Assembly: GCF_900114205.1 (NCBI RefSeq)
Contig: NZ_FOSH01000015.1
Location: forward strand, 1 to 64,000
Reading direction: 5' to 3'
Length of the DNA: 64,000 nt
From: Methylophaga sulfidovorans
GTDB lineage: Bacteria; Pseudomonadota; Gammaproteobacteria; Nitrosococcales; Methylophagaceae
The position numbers were made by a program, and so were the translations under genes. This document shows, piece by piece, positions 1 to 8,548 of the stretch. Position 1 is the stretch's first letter, and each line of letters opens with the position of its first letter. The notes below the pieces were generated by a model that did no database searches, was not told where the DNA came from, and was given only the letters and a program-made list of their open reading frames with translations.

Positions 1-338
1 GCATGCAAATAGAAGAAGGTTTTAGAGATATGAAAAGCCACCGATTTGGACAGGGATTTGAATACAATAAAACGACACATAAAGAGAGATTATCTGTGTT
101 AATCCTGCTGACAACGATTGCCCACTGGATACTGATGGTGATTGGATTAGCTGCCCGGCAAACACAGCATCATCGTCAATATCAAGCTAATAGTTTGAAA
201 ACGGATTCGGTTTTATCATTACCTTTTATTGGTTTTAGAGTCATTGCTGATAAATATGCGAAATTGAAGATAAGAGAATTTATGAAGTCTGTCAGGGCAC
301 TTCATTTATCAAGTGCTTACTTGTTTGAAACGCTATAA
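1..338 (+). CDS. IS4-family transposase, C-terminal part (cut by window start)
   Basis: The frame is open from the window edge to the stop at 338, so only about the last 111 residues are visible. The segment IEEGFRDMKSHRFG carries the Glu and Lys of the IS4-type E-(6)-K signature, that is the third catalytic acid of the DDE transposase and the following Lys. A hydrophobic stretch follows, as is common in IS4 C-termini. The element appears to end about 20 bp downstream, near a GGGGATCGTACAGG sequence. It abuts the 3' end of an integron cassette gene on the other strand and probably removed that cassette's attC. Whether the transposase is intact cannot be judged from this window. Confidence 0.8.
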   Translation, partial: MQIEEGFRDMKSHRFGQGFEYNKTTHKERLSVLILLTTIAHWILMVIGLAARQTQHHRQYQANSLKTDSVLSLPFIGFRVIADKYAKLKIREFMKSVRALHLSSAYLFETL

Positions 339-376
339 TTTTTGTGGGGATCGTACAGGCTCTGACCCCATTGGTT

Positions 377-754
377 CTACTCAACTTTGGGCATTAAATA
401 CCAGAGGACAAAAGCCACTAAGAACAACGCTGGAATATCTCCCAGCATATTCGCGTGTTCAGTTTCATCAACGATGGCTTGTAAAAGCATGATCCCAGCA
501 TGAACAATGCTCGACCAAACGGTAAACCAGATAAGACTGGCGTTTGCCATAGGATCTTTTGCTGCGCGAATCAAAAATATCCCTAGCGTCATGTAGATAC
601 CCATAATCATCTGCTCATATTCTGGCTGTGCCGGTGTCCAACCCCAGCCAGATGGCCAGATAAACATCATCATTGCAGGTACGCCGACTATGAAAATGAC
701 GCCAAATAAATAAAGAGCTATCTTTAGATACTTTAGTTTCTCTTCGTTCTGCAT
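377..754 (-). CDS. Small four-helix membrane protein, integron cassette gene
   Basis: The 125-residue product has four predicted membrane helices (about residues 8-33, 48-66, 75-95 and 102-122) and no catalytic motif I recognise. It resembles small DUF-type membrane proteins common in integron cassettes, but I cannot name its function. I chose the ATG at 754 because GGAGAG lies 7 nt before it; a GTG two codons upstream overlaps that ribosome binding site. The start lies about 28 bp past the GTTAGCA core of the attC at 782-851, where a cassette gene is expected to begin. No attC follows its stop: IS4 sequence takes over within about 20 bp, so the cassette is truncated and probably immobile. 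Confidence 0.7.
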   Translation of the reverse strand: MQNEEKLKYLKIALYLFGVIFIVGVPAMMMFIWPSGWGWTPAQPEYEQMIMGIYMTLGIFLIRAAKDPMANASLIWFTVWSSIVHAGIMLLQAIVDETEHANMLGDIPALFLVAFVLWYLMPKVE

Positions 755-781
755 GTTCACTCTCCGCTTGATATTATTGAC

Positions 782-851
782 TGCTAACGCCTAAAGCAGC
801 GGACCGAAAAGCCGCTAGGCTTTTTGTGTCCGCTGCCTTTACTTGTTAGCA
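782..851 (-). repeat. Integron attC recombination site
   Basis: Read on the minus strand this 70-bp imperfect palindrome starts with TGCTAAC and ends with GTTAGCA, perfect inverted 7-mers that serve as the R'' and R' core sites. Inside, GCAGCGGAC pairs with GTCCGCTGC, and an apical hairpin (AAAAAGCC/GGCTTTT) forms the loop end. The stop codon of the 839-1459 gene lies inside the left arm, typical of compact cassettes. The core departs slightly from the textbook GTTRRRY (it is GTTAGCA), but the same heptamer occurs at the other cassette boundary (1473-1479), which supports the call. Confidence 0.85.
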
Positions 852-1459
852 CTTTCGCTGCTCTTGATTAAGGAAAGCATGCTCTCTTTTACCTTTACTT
901 TTGTGCTTCCTGTTGTTGTATTTAGCGAAAGATACAAATTTTCAAATTTACCATCCATGTGCTCACGAACATACTTAGCTAGATCTCGTTCAAAATGCGG
1001 CACATGCATGAGGTTTATTTGCTGGCCGTAAGATAATACTTTTGGCAGCGTTTCACTGTGCTGGTTGAAACGTGCAACCCAGATTGCGGTTTTAGCACCC
1101 TCACCAAACCATGATAAAGACAAGATGTTTGCGGGCTTATTGCCTTTGGATACAACAGTAAGACCGATACATGGCTCATTTTGATACCCCGGAATTAAAT
1201 TCATATCTAGGCGGCAATCTAATATTTCTTTATCTTGGTTAATTTGTCGAAAGGCAAGCCAAAGAGAAAGCAAAACCGCCGAACATGTAGCAAAAGCACC
1301 CACCCAAGTGCCCAGTACTGACAATACGGGAATTATGTTTCTCTCATACTCATCTTGCGACACGGAGAACCCAACCTCAATTCCCCAAACAAAGGCCAGC
1401 AATAACCCCAAGCAAGAAACAAGGCCGATAAATAAGTATATGAATCCGTGCGTCTTCAT
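839..1459 (-). CDS. Hypothetical membrane-anchored protein, integron cassette gene
   Basis: The product is 206 residues with two N-terminal membrane helices (about residues 7-27 and 45-68), then a soluble domain of about 130 residues rich in beta-type sequence that ends in a Lys/Ser-rich tail. I recognise no family; the topology resembles small cassette proteins of unknown function. The ATG at 1459 has GGGAG just upstream. The gene sits between two GTTAGCA core sites (1473-1479 and 782-788), so it is a complete mobile cassette whose last codons run into its own attC. Transcription would have to come from outside or from the roughly 15-bp leader. Function unknown. Confidence 0.75.
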   Translation of the reverse strand: MKTHGFIYLFIGLVSCLGLLLAFVWGIEVGFSVSQDEYERNIIPVLSVLGTWVGAFATCSAVLLSLWLAFRQINQDKEILDCRLDMNLIPGYQNEPCIGLTVVSKGNKPANILSLSWFGEGAKTAIWVARFNQHSETLPKVLSYGQQINLMHVPHFERDLAKYVREHMDGKFENLYLSLNTTTGSTKVKVKESMLSLIKSSESANK

Positions 1460-1474
1460 TTGCTCCCTGTAGTG

Positions 1475-1539
1475 CTAACAGTGTCTTTTATGAAGCTGAT
1501 GGCTTCATAATAAATATTAAAGAAGTCGCTCTATAATTC
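1475..1539 (-). repeat. 65-bp hairpin element abutting a cassette core site, copy A
   Basis: On the minus strand it runs from GAATTATA to CTGTTAG and contains the hairpin TTATGAAGC-CATCA-GCTTCATAA. The last five bases are the start of the GTTAGCA core of the cassette at 839-1459. Copy B at 42723-42787 aligns without gaps with 51 of 65 identical positions by hand count, and its stem changes are compensatory (GAA/TTC becomes GAG/CTC). It is not an attC because it lacks a left-end CTAAC. It could be an attI-like site, a preferred cassette insertion site, or the end of a small mobile element. Confidence 0.6.
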
Positions 1540-1926
1540 GTGTTTAGATTTCTCCAGTATCTGTTTATTAATAAAAACGCGATTAATTTTTTTGGAAAAT
1601 AGAGCCAGAATGGTGAGCTTGGCTGGAAAAATAGAGCCAACTTTTTAGTCTTCATGAAACCTGCCATTTTTTCTGAATTAAATTTAACTCTGACTTATTT
1701 TGTGTTTTCTGGCAATAGCTTAAGTACAAATTCACTAGCGTTTGTTTGTGAAGCCAAAGAAAGGGAAGGGAGAGGCATTATTGTGGGGCATAAAAAAGGG
1801 CATCCAGTTCTATGCCCGATATTGTGAATTATCTCAAAAATCAATAGGCTCAGAGAGTTTGATTTTGTTTCTTTATTTCAAGTTTCTCTTTCCTGACACT
1901 ATCTCTATTTATCCTCTAGTAACACA
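1540..1926. other. Intergenic stretch with paired short repeats
   Basis: No convincing gene is seen. Two copies of a TGGAAAA(A)TAGAGCCA unit lie at 1593-1607 and 1625-1639, resembling the multiple terminal repeats of IS21-type elements; if so this is only an end remnant. An open frame at 1742-1957 overlaps the permease gene and a terminator and looks accidental. Confidence 0.4.
1792..1817 (-). terminator. Intrinsic terminator downstream of the AI-2E permease gene
   Basis: On the minus strand GGGCAT and ATGCCC form a hairpin with an 8-nt loop, directly followed by six T. It lies about 110 bp past the stop at 1927. Confidence 0.6.
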
Positions 1927-3099
1927 TCAGGTTTCTGTCTCGGAATTTTCTGGATGAAAATTTTCACTACCGCGTGCCGAAAGAAAATTACCGAATGCCT
2001 GCAAGCTGGGGATATGTTCACAAAAGGTGCGAACAGCGACCAATAACGATACGGCTACCAGCATACCCACAATCGACCACAGCCAGGCCCATAATGCGAC
2101 CGAGAGAAAAATCACTACGGGATTCATCTCTAACCGTCGCCCTACGAAATAGGGTGTGGCAAGTTGTCCTTCAACAACAGTTAGGATTAAATAAGCCAGG
2201 GCCGGCAACAGCGCAACACCGGTATGGTCAAAGGTAAGCAAACCCACTAAGGCTGTGATCGCAACTCCGACAATAGCGCCAAGATATGGCACAAAATTAA
2301 AGGCGAAAGCTAACACACCAAATAAGGTCGGATTTGGCATGCCCAGCAGCCACATTGATACACCAATCGCTACACCAAGTGCAGCGTTAATAAGGGTAAT
2401 AGTGAACAAATAATTCGACAACTTGCGTTCGATGTCATAGCTGATTCTGATCGCGTTACGCTTGTCTTTGAAGGTCGGCATGATATGAACAAGTTTTTCG
2501 TAAAACATATCACCGGAGGCCAACAGAAAGAACAGCAACACTAGGGTGAACAACACTTGCGCCAGAAGTTCAGGCACCGAGGTGGCGAGTTTTACAAGTA
2601 CTCCTGGTTCGCGAGTTGAGACCTTCTGGACTTTCTCTCCTTCATTTTCTACGGAGGTGATCTGCTCGATCTGTTTACCGGCATCTATGACTGCTTTTGC
2701 CGATTTGTTGGCACCGCGCAATTTCTGCTCTAATTTAAAGCCAATGGTGGGCGCTTCTTTAATCCAACTCTGTACGGGATCAGCGAGCGTACTCAAACCT
2801 AAACCTATTAGCATGATCAGTCCACTTACAATAATCATCGAGGAGATGGCAGATGGTAGCTTGCGCCGCTCAAGGAAACGCCGCACAGGACTAAACACCA
2901 GTGCTAATAACACGCCAAGCGCTACCGGCACGAGAAAATCGCGAGCGTGAGCAATAGTGGCCAGAATGAGCAGTAAAAATATACCCACTACCGCCCAGTG
3001 AGAACTCGACTTAAATATAGTTCTGGTAGGGGTGTCGTTTGGCAGCAACACGCGGCTGGCATCTGACTCAGTGTGGTTATTTTTTATCTTGTCTGACAT
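1927..3099 (-). CDS. AI-2E family transporter (PerM/YdiK-like permease)
   Basis: This is a 390-residue polytopic inner-membrane protein with the AI-2E/UPF0118 layout: two N-terminal helix pairs, a soluble loop of about 80 residues, then a C-terminal block of helices containing NFVPYLGAIVG and the VEGQLATPYFVGRRLEMNPV segment typical of the family. Members export autoinducer-2 or act as Na+/H+ antiporters; the substrate here cannot be told. The first ATG of the frame is at 3138, but I prefer the ATG at 3099 because AGAGG lies about 10 nt before it and the product then starts with a polar tail. It appears monocistronic. Confidence 0.85.
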   Translation of the reverse strand: MSDKIKNNHTESDASRVLLPNDTPTRTIFKSSSHWAVVGIFLLLILATIAHARDFLVPVALGVLLALVFSPVRRFLERRKLPSAISSMIIVSGLIMLIGLGLSTLADPVQSWIKEAPTIGFKLEQKLRGANKSAKAVIDAGKQIEQITSVENEGEKVQKVSTREPGVLVKLATSVPELLAQVLFTLVLLFFLLASGDMFYEKLVHIMPTFKDKRNAIRISYDIERKLSNYLFTITLINAALGVAIGVSMWLLGMPNPTLFGVLAFAFNFVPYLGAIVGVAITALVGLLTFDHTGVALLPALAYLILTVVEGQLATPYFVGRRLEMNPVVIFLSVALWAWLWSIVGMLVAVSLLVAVRTFCEHIPSLQAFGNFLSARGSENFHPENSETET

Positions 3100-3138
3100 G
3101 TAAGCTTTGCCTCTAATTAAAATCAATGGGGTGAGCAA

Positions 3139-3725
3139 AACTAACTAGGCCAGAAGGTTTGATATTTTGTCTAGATTTCATACAACTTTTTTTCTGTTCA
3201 ATATTTATATTTTTACATGATATGTAGAATGCCAGACTTTTAAACTTATTTGGAAAAAAGAGACTCAACGATATTGTTTATTAAGTGCTTTGTTTTGTCT
3301 GAGTTGCATATCAAGCGACAGACCGCTTGAACTTTTAGTAGGCTGGGTTGAGGTACGAAACCCAACAGATAGTTTCTTGTTTTAACATCAAATGTTGTTG
3401 CGAGGCGTTCATTTAATTGGATTCATGACATCCCTGTCACTCACCCTACGGGCGCCTCTGGCGTCCAAATTCGTTGCAGACGAATTTGTGCATGCCCAAA
3501 ATAAACGAACCAAACAAAAGGGCACCCGATATTGCCTTTGATCCAAAAATTAACCTTGTTTGATGGCGTGGTCGACAATTCCCTTCGGTCAGACACTCGA
3601 CCACTTAACCCATCAACCAAAGCTAATTTTTAGCGGCAATAGACGGGGGAAGGGAAGCTTTTCAAATCCCCATTTGTACTGATAAGTTCAACTTAGTTGT
3701 AATGGTTTTTTAAGATACAAAAGTG
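3139..3725. other. Long intergenic region with repeat-like sequence
   Basis: No intact gene is seen. Around 3340-3367 an imperfect hairpin CTGGGTT...AACCCA resembles dispersed bacterial repeats. From about 3440 to 3650 the sequence has conserved-looking blocks (a GACGAATTTG hairpin, then GGGCACCCGA and GTCGACAATTCCCTTCGGTC) of a type I associate with multicopy intergenic sequence in marine gammaproteobacteria. I cannot assign a function, and the identification as a repeat rests on memory. Confidence 0.35.
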
Positions 3726-4637
3726 TTAACGAAAATTAATTTGTTTACCCACCCCGATTTTCATCAAGTCATGCCCCATGCGCAGCTCACCTTGGTAATC
3801 AGCTTTTATCTGGTCAATGACTGTCTCATCTTCAACGCCAAACAATAAGACATGCGTCAAGACGGTTGCTCTTGGTTTACTTTCCTGTAAGAGTCGACTC
3901 ATTTGTTGTGGTGTAGTGTGGTATTCCAACACTTTTTGTAACCGTGGGTTTCTTGTTAATAAGCCTTCGTCTGCTGCAGCTATCTCATGAATGAGTAAAT
4001 CAGCACCCTTTGCATATTTGACGACATTATCTGCATAAGTTGTATCCCCTGAAATAACGATGCTTTCTTCGTCGTAGTCGATTCGATAGCCAAATGCAGG
4101 AACAACAGGGTAGTGATCAACTAAAAATGCTGTAATGGTAATACCATCTTCGTCATAGACGATTTGATCGTGGCTGATATCCTGACTTTGCAGATAAAAG
4201 CTTGCTGTATCTAAATGGGTATTTTTATGTCGATAGCTATAATCGGCTTGATACGCTTTTTGTAGATGTTGAGCAAAATCATTGGTTCCTGTTGGGCCAA
4301 TTAAAGATATTGGTTTTGGTCGTTGCCAGATCCAGCTGGTTAACCATACATCACTGAATCCTGAAATATGATCCGAATGTAAGTGTGTGAAAAAAACATG
4401 GTCAATTTTATTAAGGGCTATACCGGCTTGTTGCAATCGTATTGTTGTGCCACGGCCTGCATCAAATAAGAAATAACGTCCTTTGACTTCAATTAAGGTG
4501 GCTGGGCCAAACCGTTCAGCGTCAGGGCGGGGCGTTCCCGTACCTAATAAGGTGACTTCCATATAGGCCAGGCTGGCTTGTGACCACAATAACAAACAGA
4601 GACTGATGAGGCGTACAAATAGAGGTAGTTGGGTCAT
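3726..4637 (-). CDS. Exported MBL-fold metallo-hydrolase (RNase Z/arylsulfatase-like)
   Basis: The 303-residue product has an N-terminal signal peptide (hydrophobic core about residues 8-22, possible cleavage after SLA). The metallo-beta-lactamase fold follows with THLHSDH (HxHxDH zinc motif), SGDTTY for the bridging Asp, an FDAGRG segment, and LTHVLLFG near the C-terminus. Sequence style matches the periplasmic branch of the RNase Z/AtsA-like group, which hydrolyses phospho- or sulfate esters; as an exported protein it is unlikely to process tRNA. It is flanked by long intergenic regions and looks monocistronic. The exact substrate is unknown. Confidence 0.8.
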   Translation of the reverse strand: MTQLPLFVRLISLCLLLWSQASLAYMEVTLLGTGTPRPDAERFGPATLIEVKGRYFLFDAGRGTTIRLQQAGIALNKIDHVFFTHLHSDHISGFSDVWLTSWIWQRPKPISLIGPTGTNDFAQHLQKAYQADYSYRHKNTHLDTASFYLQSQDISHDQIVYDEDGITITAFLVDHYPVVPAFGYRIDYDEESIVISGDTTYADNVVKYAKGADLLIHEIAAADEGLLTRNPRLQKVLEYHTTPQQMSRLLQESKPRATVLTHVLLFGVEDETVIDQIKADYQGELRMGHDLMKIGVGKQINFR

Positions 4638-4720
4638 ATGATGTCTTTTTACGCTGTGAGAGGAGTTGATTATACTCAGTGCGAGTAGTGACTTTAAAAT
4701 ATAAAATAGCCTGCCGCAAT

Positions 4721-4855
4721 TTATGCATACTGGCTATGACATCCTTTTAGAATGTACTCAAAATAGTCTGGAGCCATACTGATTTGATACGTATGGTGAA
4801 TCAGCTTGTCATTCAATATCGTAACAGCCTCTTTCCCTATAGCTTTAATTAATTA
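4721..4855 (-). pseudogene. Short coding-like remnant of unknown origin
   Basis: A minus-strand frame of about 43 codons without a start codon ends at 4721 and encodes protein-like sequence (for example LNDKLIHHTYQISM). It could be the tail of a decayed gene. I do not recognise the family, and the rest of 4640-5007 shows nothing else. Confidence 0.2.
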
Positions 4856-5007
4856 TTTTTGTGACAATTTCAAGAATTCGGTTCTATTTGAGGGCCAGTA
4901 CTGCTGTTCAGCATTATCAAAATACGTTCCTGGTATTTTGGTTATTTAATAGCGATGAAAAAATAAACTTCATAAATGATAAACAGTGAAAGCGTGATAA
5001 GAAGGAT

Positions 5008-5035
5008 AAAAAAAGGGCATTCAGATTGAATGCCC
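5008..5035 (-). terminator. Intrinsic terminator of the msrBA gene
   Basis: On the minus strand a GGGCATTCA/TGAATGCCC hairpin with a three-base loop is followed by seven T, 22 bp after the msrBA stop. Confidence 0.8.
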
Positions 5036-5057
5036 GAGATTCATTTTATCGCTAAAG

Positions 5058-6026
5058 CTACTTTTTCAACTTCCAATCCTTACGGATCCAATGACAGGTA
5101 TAGCCATTAGGGTAATGCTGTAAATAGTCTTGATGTTCTGGTTCAGCTTCGTAAAAGGGGCCGGCTTTGGTGACTTCGGTGGTGATAGGGCCGGGTAGAA
5201 TGCCACTGGCATTCAGTTCTTTTATTAACTCATCGGCTACTTTGGCTTGCTCACTATTTTCAACAAAAATGGCCGAGCGGTAACTGTCACCAATATCATT
5301 TCCCTGGCGGTTCTTAGTGGTCGAATCATGCACCATAAAGAAAAACTCAAGAATGTCACGGTAGCTGGTTTGTGAAGAATCAAATACGACTTCAATTGCT
5401 TCCGCATGTCCGGTATCACCTTGTTTCACGTCTTTATAAGTCACATCGGGAACATGGCCGCCAGTGTAGCCAACGCGGGTATTAATCACCCCAGGTTGAT
5501 GACGGAACAGTTCTTCCATTCCCCAGAAGCAGCCACCGGCTAAGATGGCGGTTTCGATGGTGTCAGTTTCCGTCGATTCATCATTATCAAATAAAGGCAG
5601 AAAGTCACCATAACCTTCACTAGCTAACTGGTCCTTGGGAATAAAGCGTAAACTAGCCGAGTTAATACAGTAGCGCATACCACCATGTTCTTCGGGGCCG
5701 TCAGGGAATACATGCCCTAAGTGTGAATCACCATATTTTGAACGTACTTCAGTTCTCACCATGCCTAAGGTGCTGTCACTATGTTCAGTGATATTACTGG
5801 CATCTAATGGGCGGGTAAAACTAGGCCAGCCGGACATTGAATCGTATTTATCTAATGAGGTGAATAAAGGCTCACCGGAGACGACATCAACATAGATGCC
5901 CGGTTCTTTATTATCCCAATAGGCGTTATTAAAAGGGGGCTCGGTGCCACATTGCTGAGTGACATGATATTGCAGTTCATCAAGCTCAGAAATAGTCTCG
6001 TCTTTTTTCTGGTATATCTTCGTCAT
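5058..6026 (-). CDS. msrBA: Fused peptide-methionine sulfoxide reductase MsrB-MsrA
   Basis: This is a 322-residue fusion that reduces both R- and S-methionine sulfoxide in damaged proteins. The MsrB domain comes first (about residues 5-140), with [18 protein letters not shown] and the catalytic Cys in [11 protein letters not shown]. The MsrA domain follows (about 155-310), with the catalytic [11 protein letters not shown] and GHAEAIEV. MsrB lacks the CxxC zinc pairs of many relatives (it has [10 protein letters not shown]), so it is the zinc-free form. No signal peptide is seen, so it should be cytoplasmic. I chose the ATG at 6026 because GAGGGA lies 7 nt upstream; an in-frame ATG at 6065 has no such site. 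A terminator follows the stop. Confidence 0.92.
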   Translation of the reverse strand: MTKIYQKKDETISELDELQYHVTQQCGTEPPFNNAYWDNKEPGIYVDVVSGEPLFTSLDKYDSMSGWPSFTRPLDASNITEHSDSTLGMVRTEVRSKYGDSHLGHVFPDGPEEHGGMRYCINSASLRFIPKDQLASEGYGDFLPLFDNDESTETDTIETAILAGGCFWGMEELFRHQPGVINTRVGYTGGHVPDVTYKDVKQGDTGHAEAIEVVFDSSQTSYRDILEFFFMVHDSTTKNRQGNDIGDSYRSAIFVENSEQAKVADELIKELNASGILPGPITTEVTKAGPFYEAEPEHQDYLQHYPNGYTCHWIRKDWKLKK

Positions 6027-6297
6027 ATTCGTCCCTCGATTATTTTGCACTGCTTCTATTGACACATAATTGACGTGAAAGTGGCATCAATCTTTAGATT
6101 AGACTCATAAAATATTTCTCTGAGTTGATATGCTGAAACGGACATTATGCTGAGAAGAGAAGTTATCATTAGATCGTTTTTTTTCACTTTATGGCAATGG
6201 TTTGTCATAATCTGTTTTTATTTTAATTATGCAGTAGCCTAATTGATGCAACCACTAGACATAATCCATTAATGTCATTTGTAAGAGTGAGTTACTT

Positions 6298-7662
6298 TTG
6301 TTACCAGATCTTCGAACGACAATTCTTATCCTGGCCATTACCGCCATCGTCTCAGCAATAATCTTATTTCTGTTTTATCGTCTACTCAAAGAGGTTGAAG
6401 GTTTGAAATATGCTGCCATGGGTGCAGGCTTTCAAGCTATTGCTTCAATCTTTTTAGTGATGAGGGACATTATCGATCACACCTTATCTATTATGGTGTC
6501 GAATATAGCTTACTTCCTCTCCATGCTTTTTTATTATCAAGCATCACGATTATTGGCTGATTTGAAACCAGCATGGCTTGTTCCTTCTGGTGTTGTGGCG
6601 ATAGTCTCTGCATTATTGGTGTTCTACTTAGACGACCAATATCTCCCTGAACGCATTATTATTTCAGCTTCTTGTGTCGCTATCTTGGCCTTCATGACGA
6701 GTTATAGCTTATGGGGAAAAGCAAAAAACTTACCTGGCCGTTTCGGGGTTGCATTGAGTTTTTTTCTGATAGGAATAATTAGCCTGGGGCGGCTAATTTC
6801 GGCTATGTATGACCCCGTCCGTAATATCAATTTCTTAGACTTTAACCAGGGCTATATGATTTTTCTGACGGCTATCATTAGCACTATAATAACTACTGTC
6901 GGCTTTATCGTATTGACCTCGGAAAAATTACAGCATCAGTTACGGCAACAAATGAGCAAGCTCAGTAAAGCACGGGATATCGCTCATAAATCACTTCAGG
7001 AACAACAACATTTTATCTCAATGTTATCGCACGAATTCAAAGCCCCCATTGCTGCTATAAATGCTAACGCTGATGTCGTATTAATATTACAAAAGGAAAA
7101 AGCACCTTCAGTGGAAGACAGCTTACTACGCATCAAAGAGGTTTCCGGGCGGCTGACCACTTTAGTTGATCGATGTCTAAATGACGAATGGATAGCCCAC
7201 GCTATTGAGCATAACCAATCGGATCTGGAACTTCTCTCTTTAACTCAAACCTTAAAAGACGTTAGCCACGAGTTTGGCGTCCACTTTCAGTCATCATTAA
7301 CGACCGATGCAAAAGTCATGGGCGAAGCTATCTTTTTACCGGTTTTATTTTCTAACCTTATATCAAATGCCTGCAAACATGCTCGCCAAAAAGACTCCGT
7401 CACCGTAACCCTTCTTGCTGAGGCTGATGCTTATATTATTCATGTCAGTGATGATGGGCCCGGTATCGCAGAACAGCATCATCAATATTTATTCGATAAA
7501 TATTACCGAGTCGATCATAACAAGGCGGATGGCGGCTCTGGCTTAGGATTGTATTTTGTTAAACGAATTTGTGACCGACATAATGGCCATATTATGCTGA
7601 ACTGTGATGAGCTTACTGTGTTTACCGTGAAGTTGCCCAAACCCGAGGTGCTCAATGCCTAA
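6298..7662 (+). CDS. Membrane sensor histidine kinase
   Basis: The 454-residue protein has a seven-helix-like membrane region over about residues 5-210, a short coiled coil, then HisKA with SMLSHEFKAP (phospho-acceptor His) at about 245. The HATPase_c domain has N box ISNACKHA, G1 DDGPGIAEQH and G2 GGSGLGLYFVKRI. There is no large periplasmic domain, so the stimulus is probably sensed within the membrane. The start is the TTG at 6298, just before the first helix, with a GTAAGAG-like ribosome binding site; no in-frame ATG lies close upstream. Its stop overlaps the response regulator start by 8 nt, so the two form one operon. The signal is unknown. Confidence 0.88.
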   Translation: MLPDLRTTILILAITAIVSAIILFLFYRLLKEVEGLKYAAMGAGFQAIASIFLVMRDIIDHTLSIMVSNIAYFLSMLFYYQASRLLADLKPAWLVPSGVVAIVSALLVFYLDDQYLPERIIISASCVAILAFMTSYSLWGKAKNLPGRFGVALSFFLIGIISLGRLISAMYDPVRNINFLDFNQGYMIFLTAIISTIITTVGFIVLTSEKLQHQLRQQMSKLSKARDIAHKSLQEQQHFISMLSHEFKAPIAAINANADVVLILQKEKAPSVEDSLLRIKEVSGRLTTLVDRCLNDEWIAHAIEHNQSDLELLSLTQTLKDVSHEFGVHFQSSLTTDAKVMGEAIFLPVLFSNLISNACKHARQKDSVTVTLLAEADAYIIHVSDDGPGIAEQHHQYLFDKYYRVDHNKADGGSGLGLYFVKRICDRHNGHIMLNCDELTVFTVKLPKPEVLNA

Positions 7663-8347
7663 ACCTCGGATTTTACTTGTTGATGACGATGCTGATTTTC
7701 GTGTTGCAATAAAAGTGCTCCTGATGAATGAAGGGCTGCAGGTGGAAGAAGCTGCCTCAGCGCAAGAAATGGACACAGTCCTGAGCCATTTTAATGCCGA
7801 TATAGTGTTACTTGATGTCAAACTACCTGACGACAGTGGACTCAATATCGTCAGTCGTTTAAAGCTCAACCGGCGTATTGATGTGGTAATGATCTCTGCG
7901 TTAGGGGCGGTTGAGCATCGCGTACTTGGCCTGAGTTCTGGTGCAGATTATTATTTGGCAAAACCCATCGATATTCGTGAATTATTGGCAGTGATCAATA
8001 ATCGTTTTCGAGCATTAATGGCAGATAAGCCGGAGCAAAAGCATTCATGGCAGCTTGATATCGTGAATTGGTTATTGATAACCCCAGATGGTGAGCAGCA
8101 CACGCTAAACAACAGTGAACTGAAGATTCTGACATTACTCGTTGAACACTCCATGCAGGGTAAGGCGACCACGCGTGAAGTACTTCACTATGCGTTAGGT
8201 AAGTCTAGTTATCCAACAGATAGTCGGAGTGTGGATTTACATATCTCACGTATACGCCAACGCTTCACCTCAAACGACTTTCAATTCCCTATTAAAACTA
8301 TACGAAAAGTCGGCTATCAGCTAACTAAACAGATAACGATTTTATAA
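7655..8347 (+). CDS. OmpR-family response regulator
   Basis: The 230-residue protein begins with a receiver domain: acidic pair VDDDADF, phospho-acceptor Asp in IVLLDVKLPDD (about residue 54) and conserved Lys in YLAKPID. A winged-helix DNA-binding domain of the OmpR/PhoB type follows (about 130-228), with the RSVDLHISRIRQRF recognition region. It overlaps the kinase gene by 8 nt, so the kinase is its partner. The target genes are not evident. Only a decayed outer-membrane protein fragment lies directly downstream, which may once have been a regulated gene. Confidence 0.9.
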   Translation: MPKPRILLVDDDADFRVAIKVLLMNEGLQVEEAASAQEMDTVLSHFNADIVLLDVKLPDDSGLNIVSRLKLNRRIDVVMISALGAVEHRVLGLSSGADYYLAKPIDIRELLAVINNRFRALMADKPEQKHSWQLDIVNWLLITPDGEQHTLNNSELKILTLLVEHSMQGKATTREVLHYALGKSSYPTDSRSVDLHISRIRQRFTSNDFQFPIKTIRKVGYQLTKQITIL

Positions 8348-8357
8348 CCAGACTATT

Positions 8358-8474
8358 ATGGGTGTATCAGTTAACGTCAATGACTACACCGATATCACGG
8401 CCCAATATTATGTAGAAGGTCGTGAAGACTTTTTAAACCAAACAGCATCAGTGAAAATGCGTTGGTCTTTCTAG
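8358..8474 (+). pseudogene. C-terminal remnant of an outer-membrane beta-barrel
   Basis: Thirty-eight codons read as alternating beta-barrel strands (SVNVNDYTDITAQYYVEG) and end in KMRWSF-stop. A terminal Phe after an aromatic/hydrophobic pattern is the recognition signature for outer-membrane barrel insertion, as in autotransporters. The frame continues a few codons upstream before hitting a stop inside the response regulator gene, so the rest of the gene was deleted. It is directly followed by a good terminator, consistent with a real former gene end. Confidence 0.55.
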
Positions 8475-8493
8475 GCTAAAGCTCTATTGAAAT

Positions 8494-8529
8494 AAAAAGC
8501 CCCAACTGGAAGCAGTTGGGGCTTTTTTT
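8494..8529. terminator. Bidirectional intrinsic terminator
   Basis: AAAAAGCCCCAACTG and CAGTTGGGGCTTTTTTT form a perfect stem with a GAAG loop and T-runs on both strands. It serves the convergent regulator and lipoprotein genes. Confidence 0.9.
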
Positions 8530-8548
8530 ATGGCAGTTCGATTACGTC

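Noticed and set aside
1742-1957. 71-codon plus-strand frame
   Set aside because: It crosses a terminator and the 3' end of the AI-2E gene, has no ribosome binding site and no protein-like pattern.
2546-2950. 134-codon frame opposite the AI-2E permease gene
   Set aside because: Shadow of a well-supported membrane protein gene; Ser/Thr-rich without motifs.
4522-4728. 68-codon minus-strand frame overlapping the MBL gene start
   Set aside because: It overlaps the signal peptide region in another frame and has no family pattern.
1792-5035. Similar GGGCAT..ATGCCC hairpins at 1798 and 5015 as a dispersed repeat
   Set aside because: Similarity is limited to the terminator stem and A/T-run; the loops and flanks differ.
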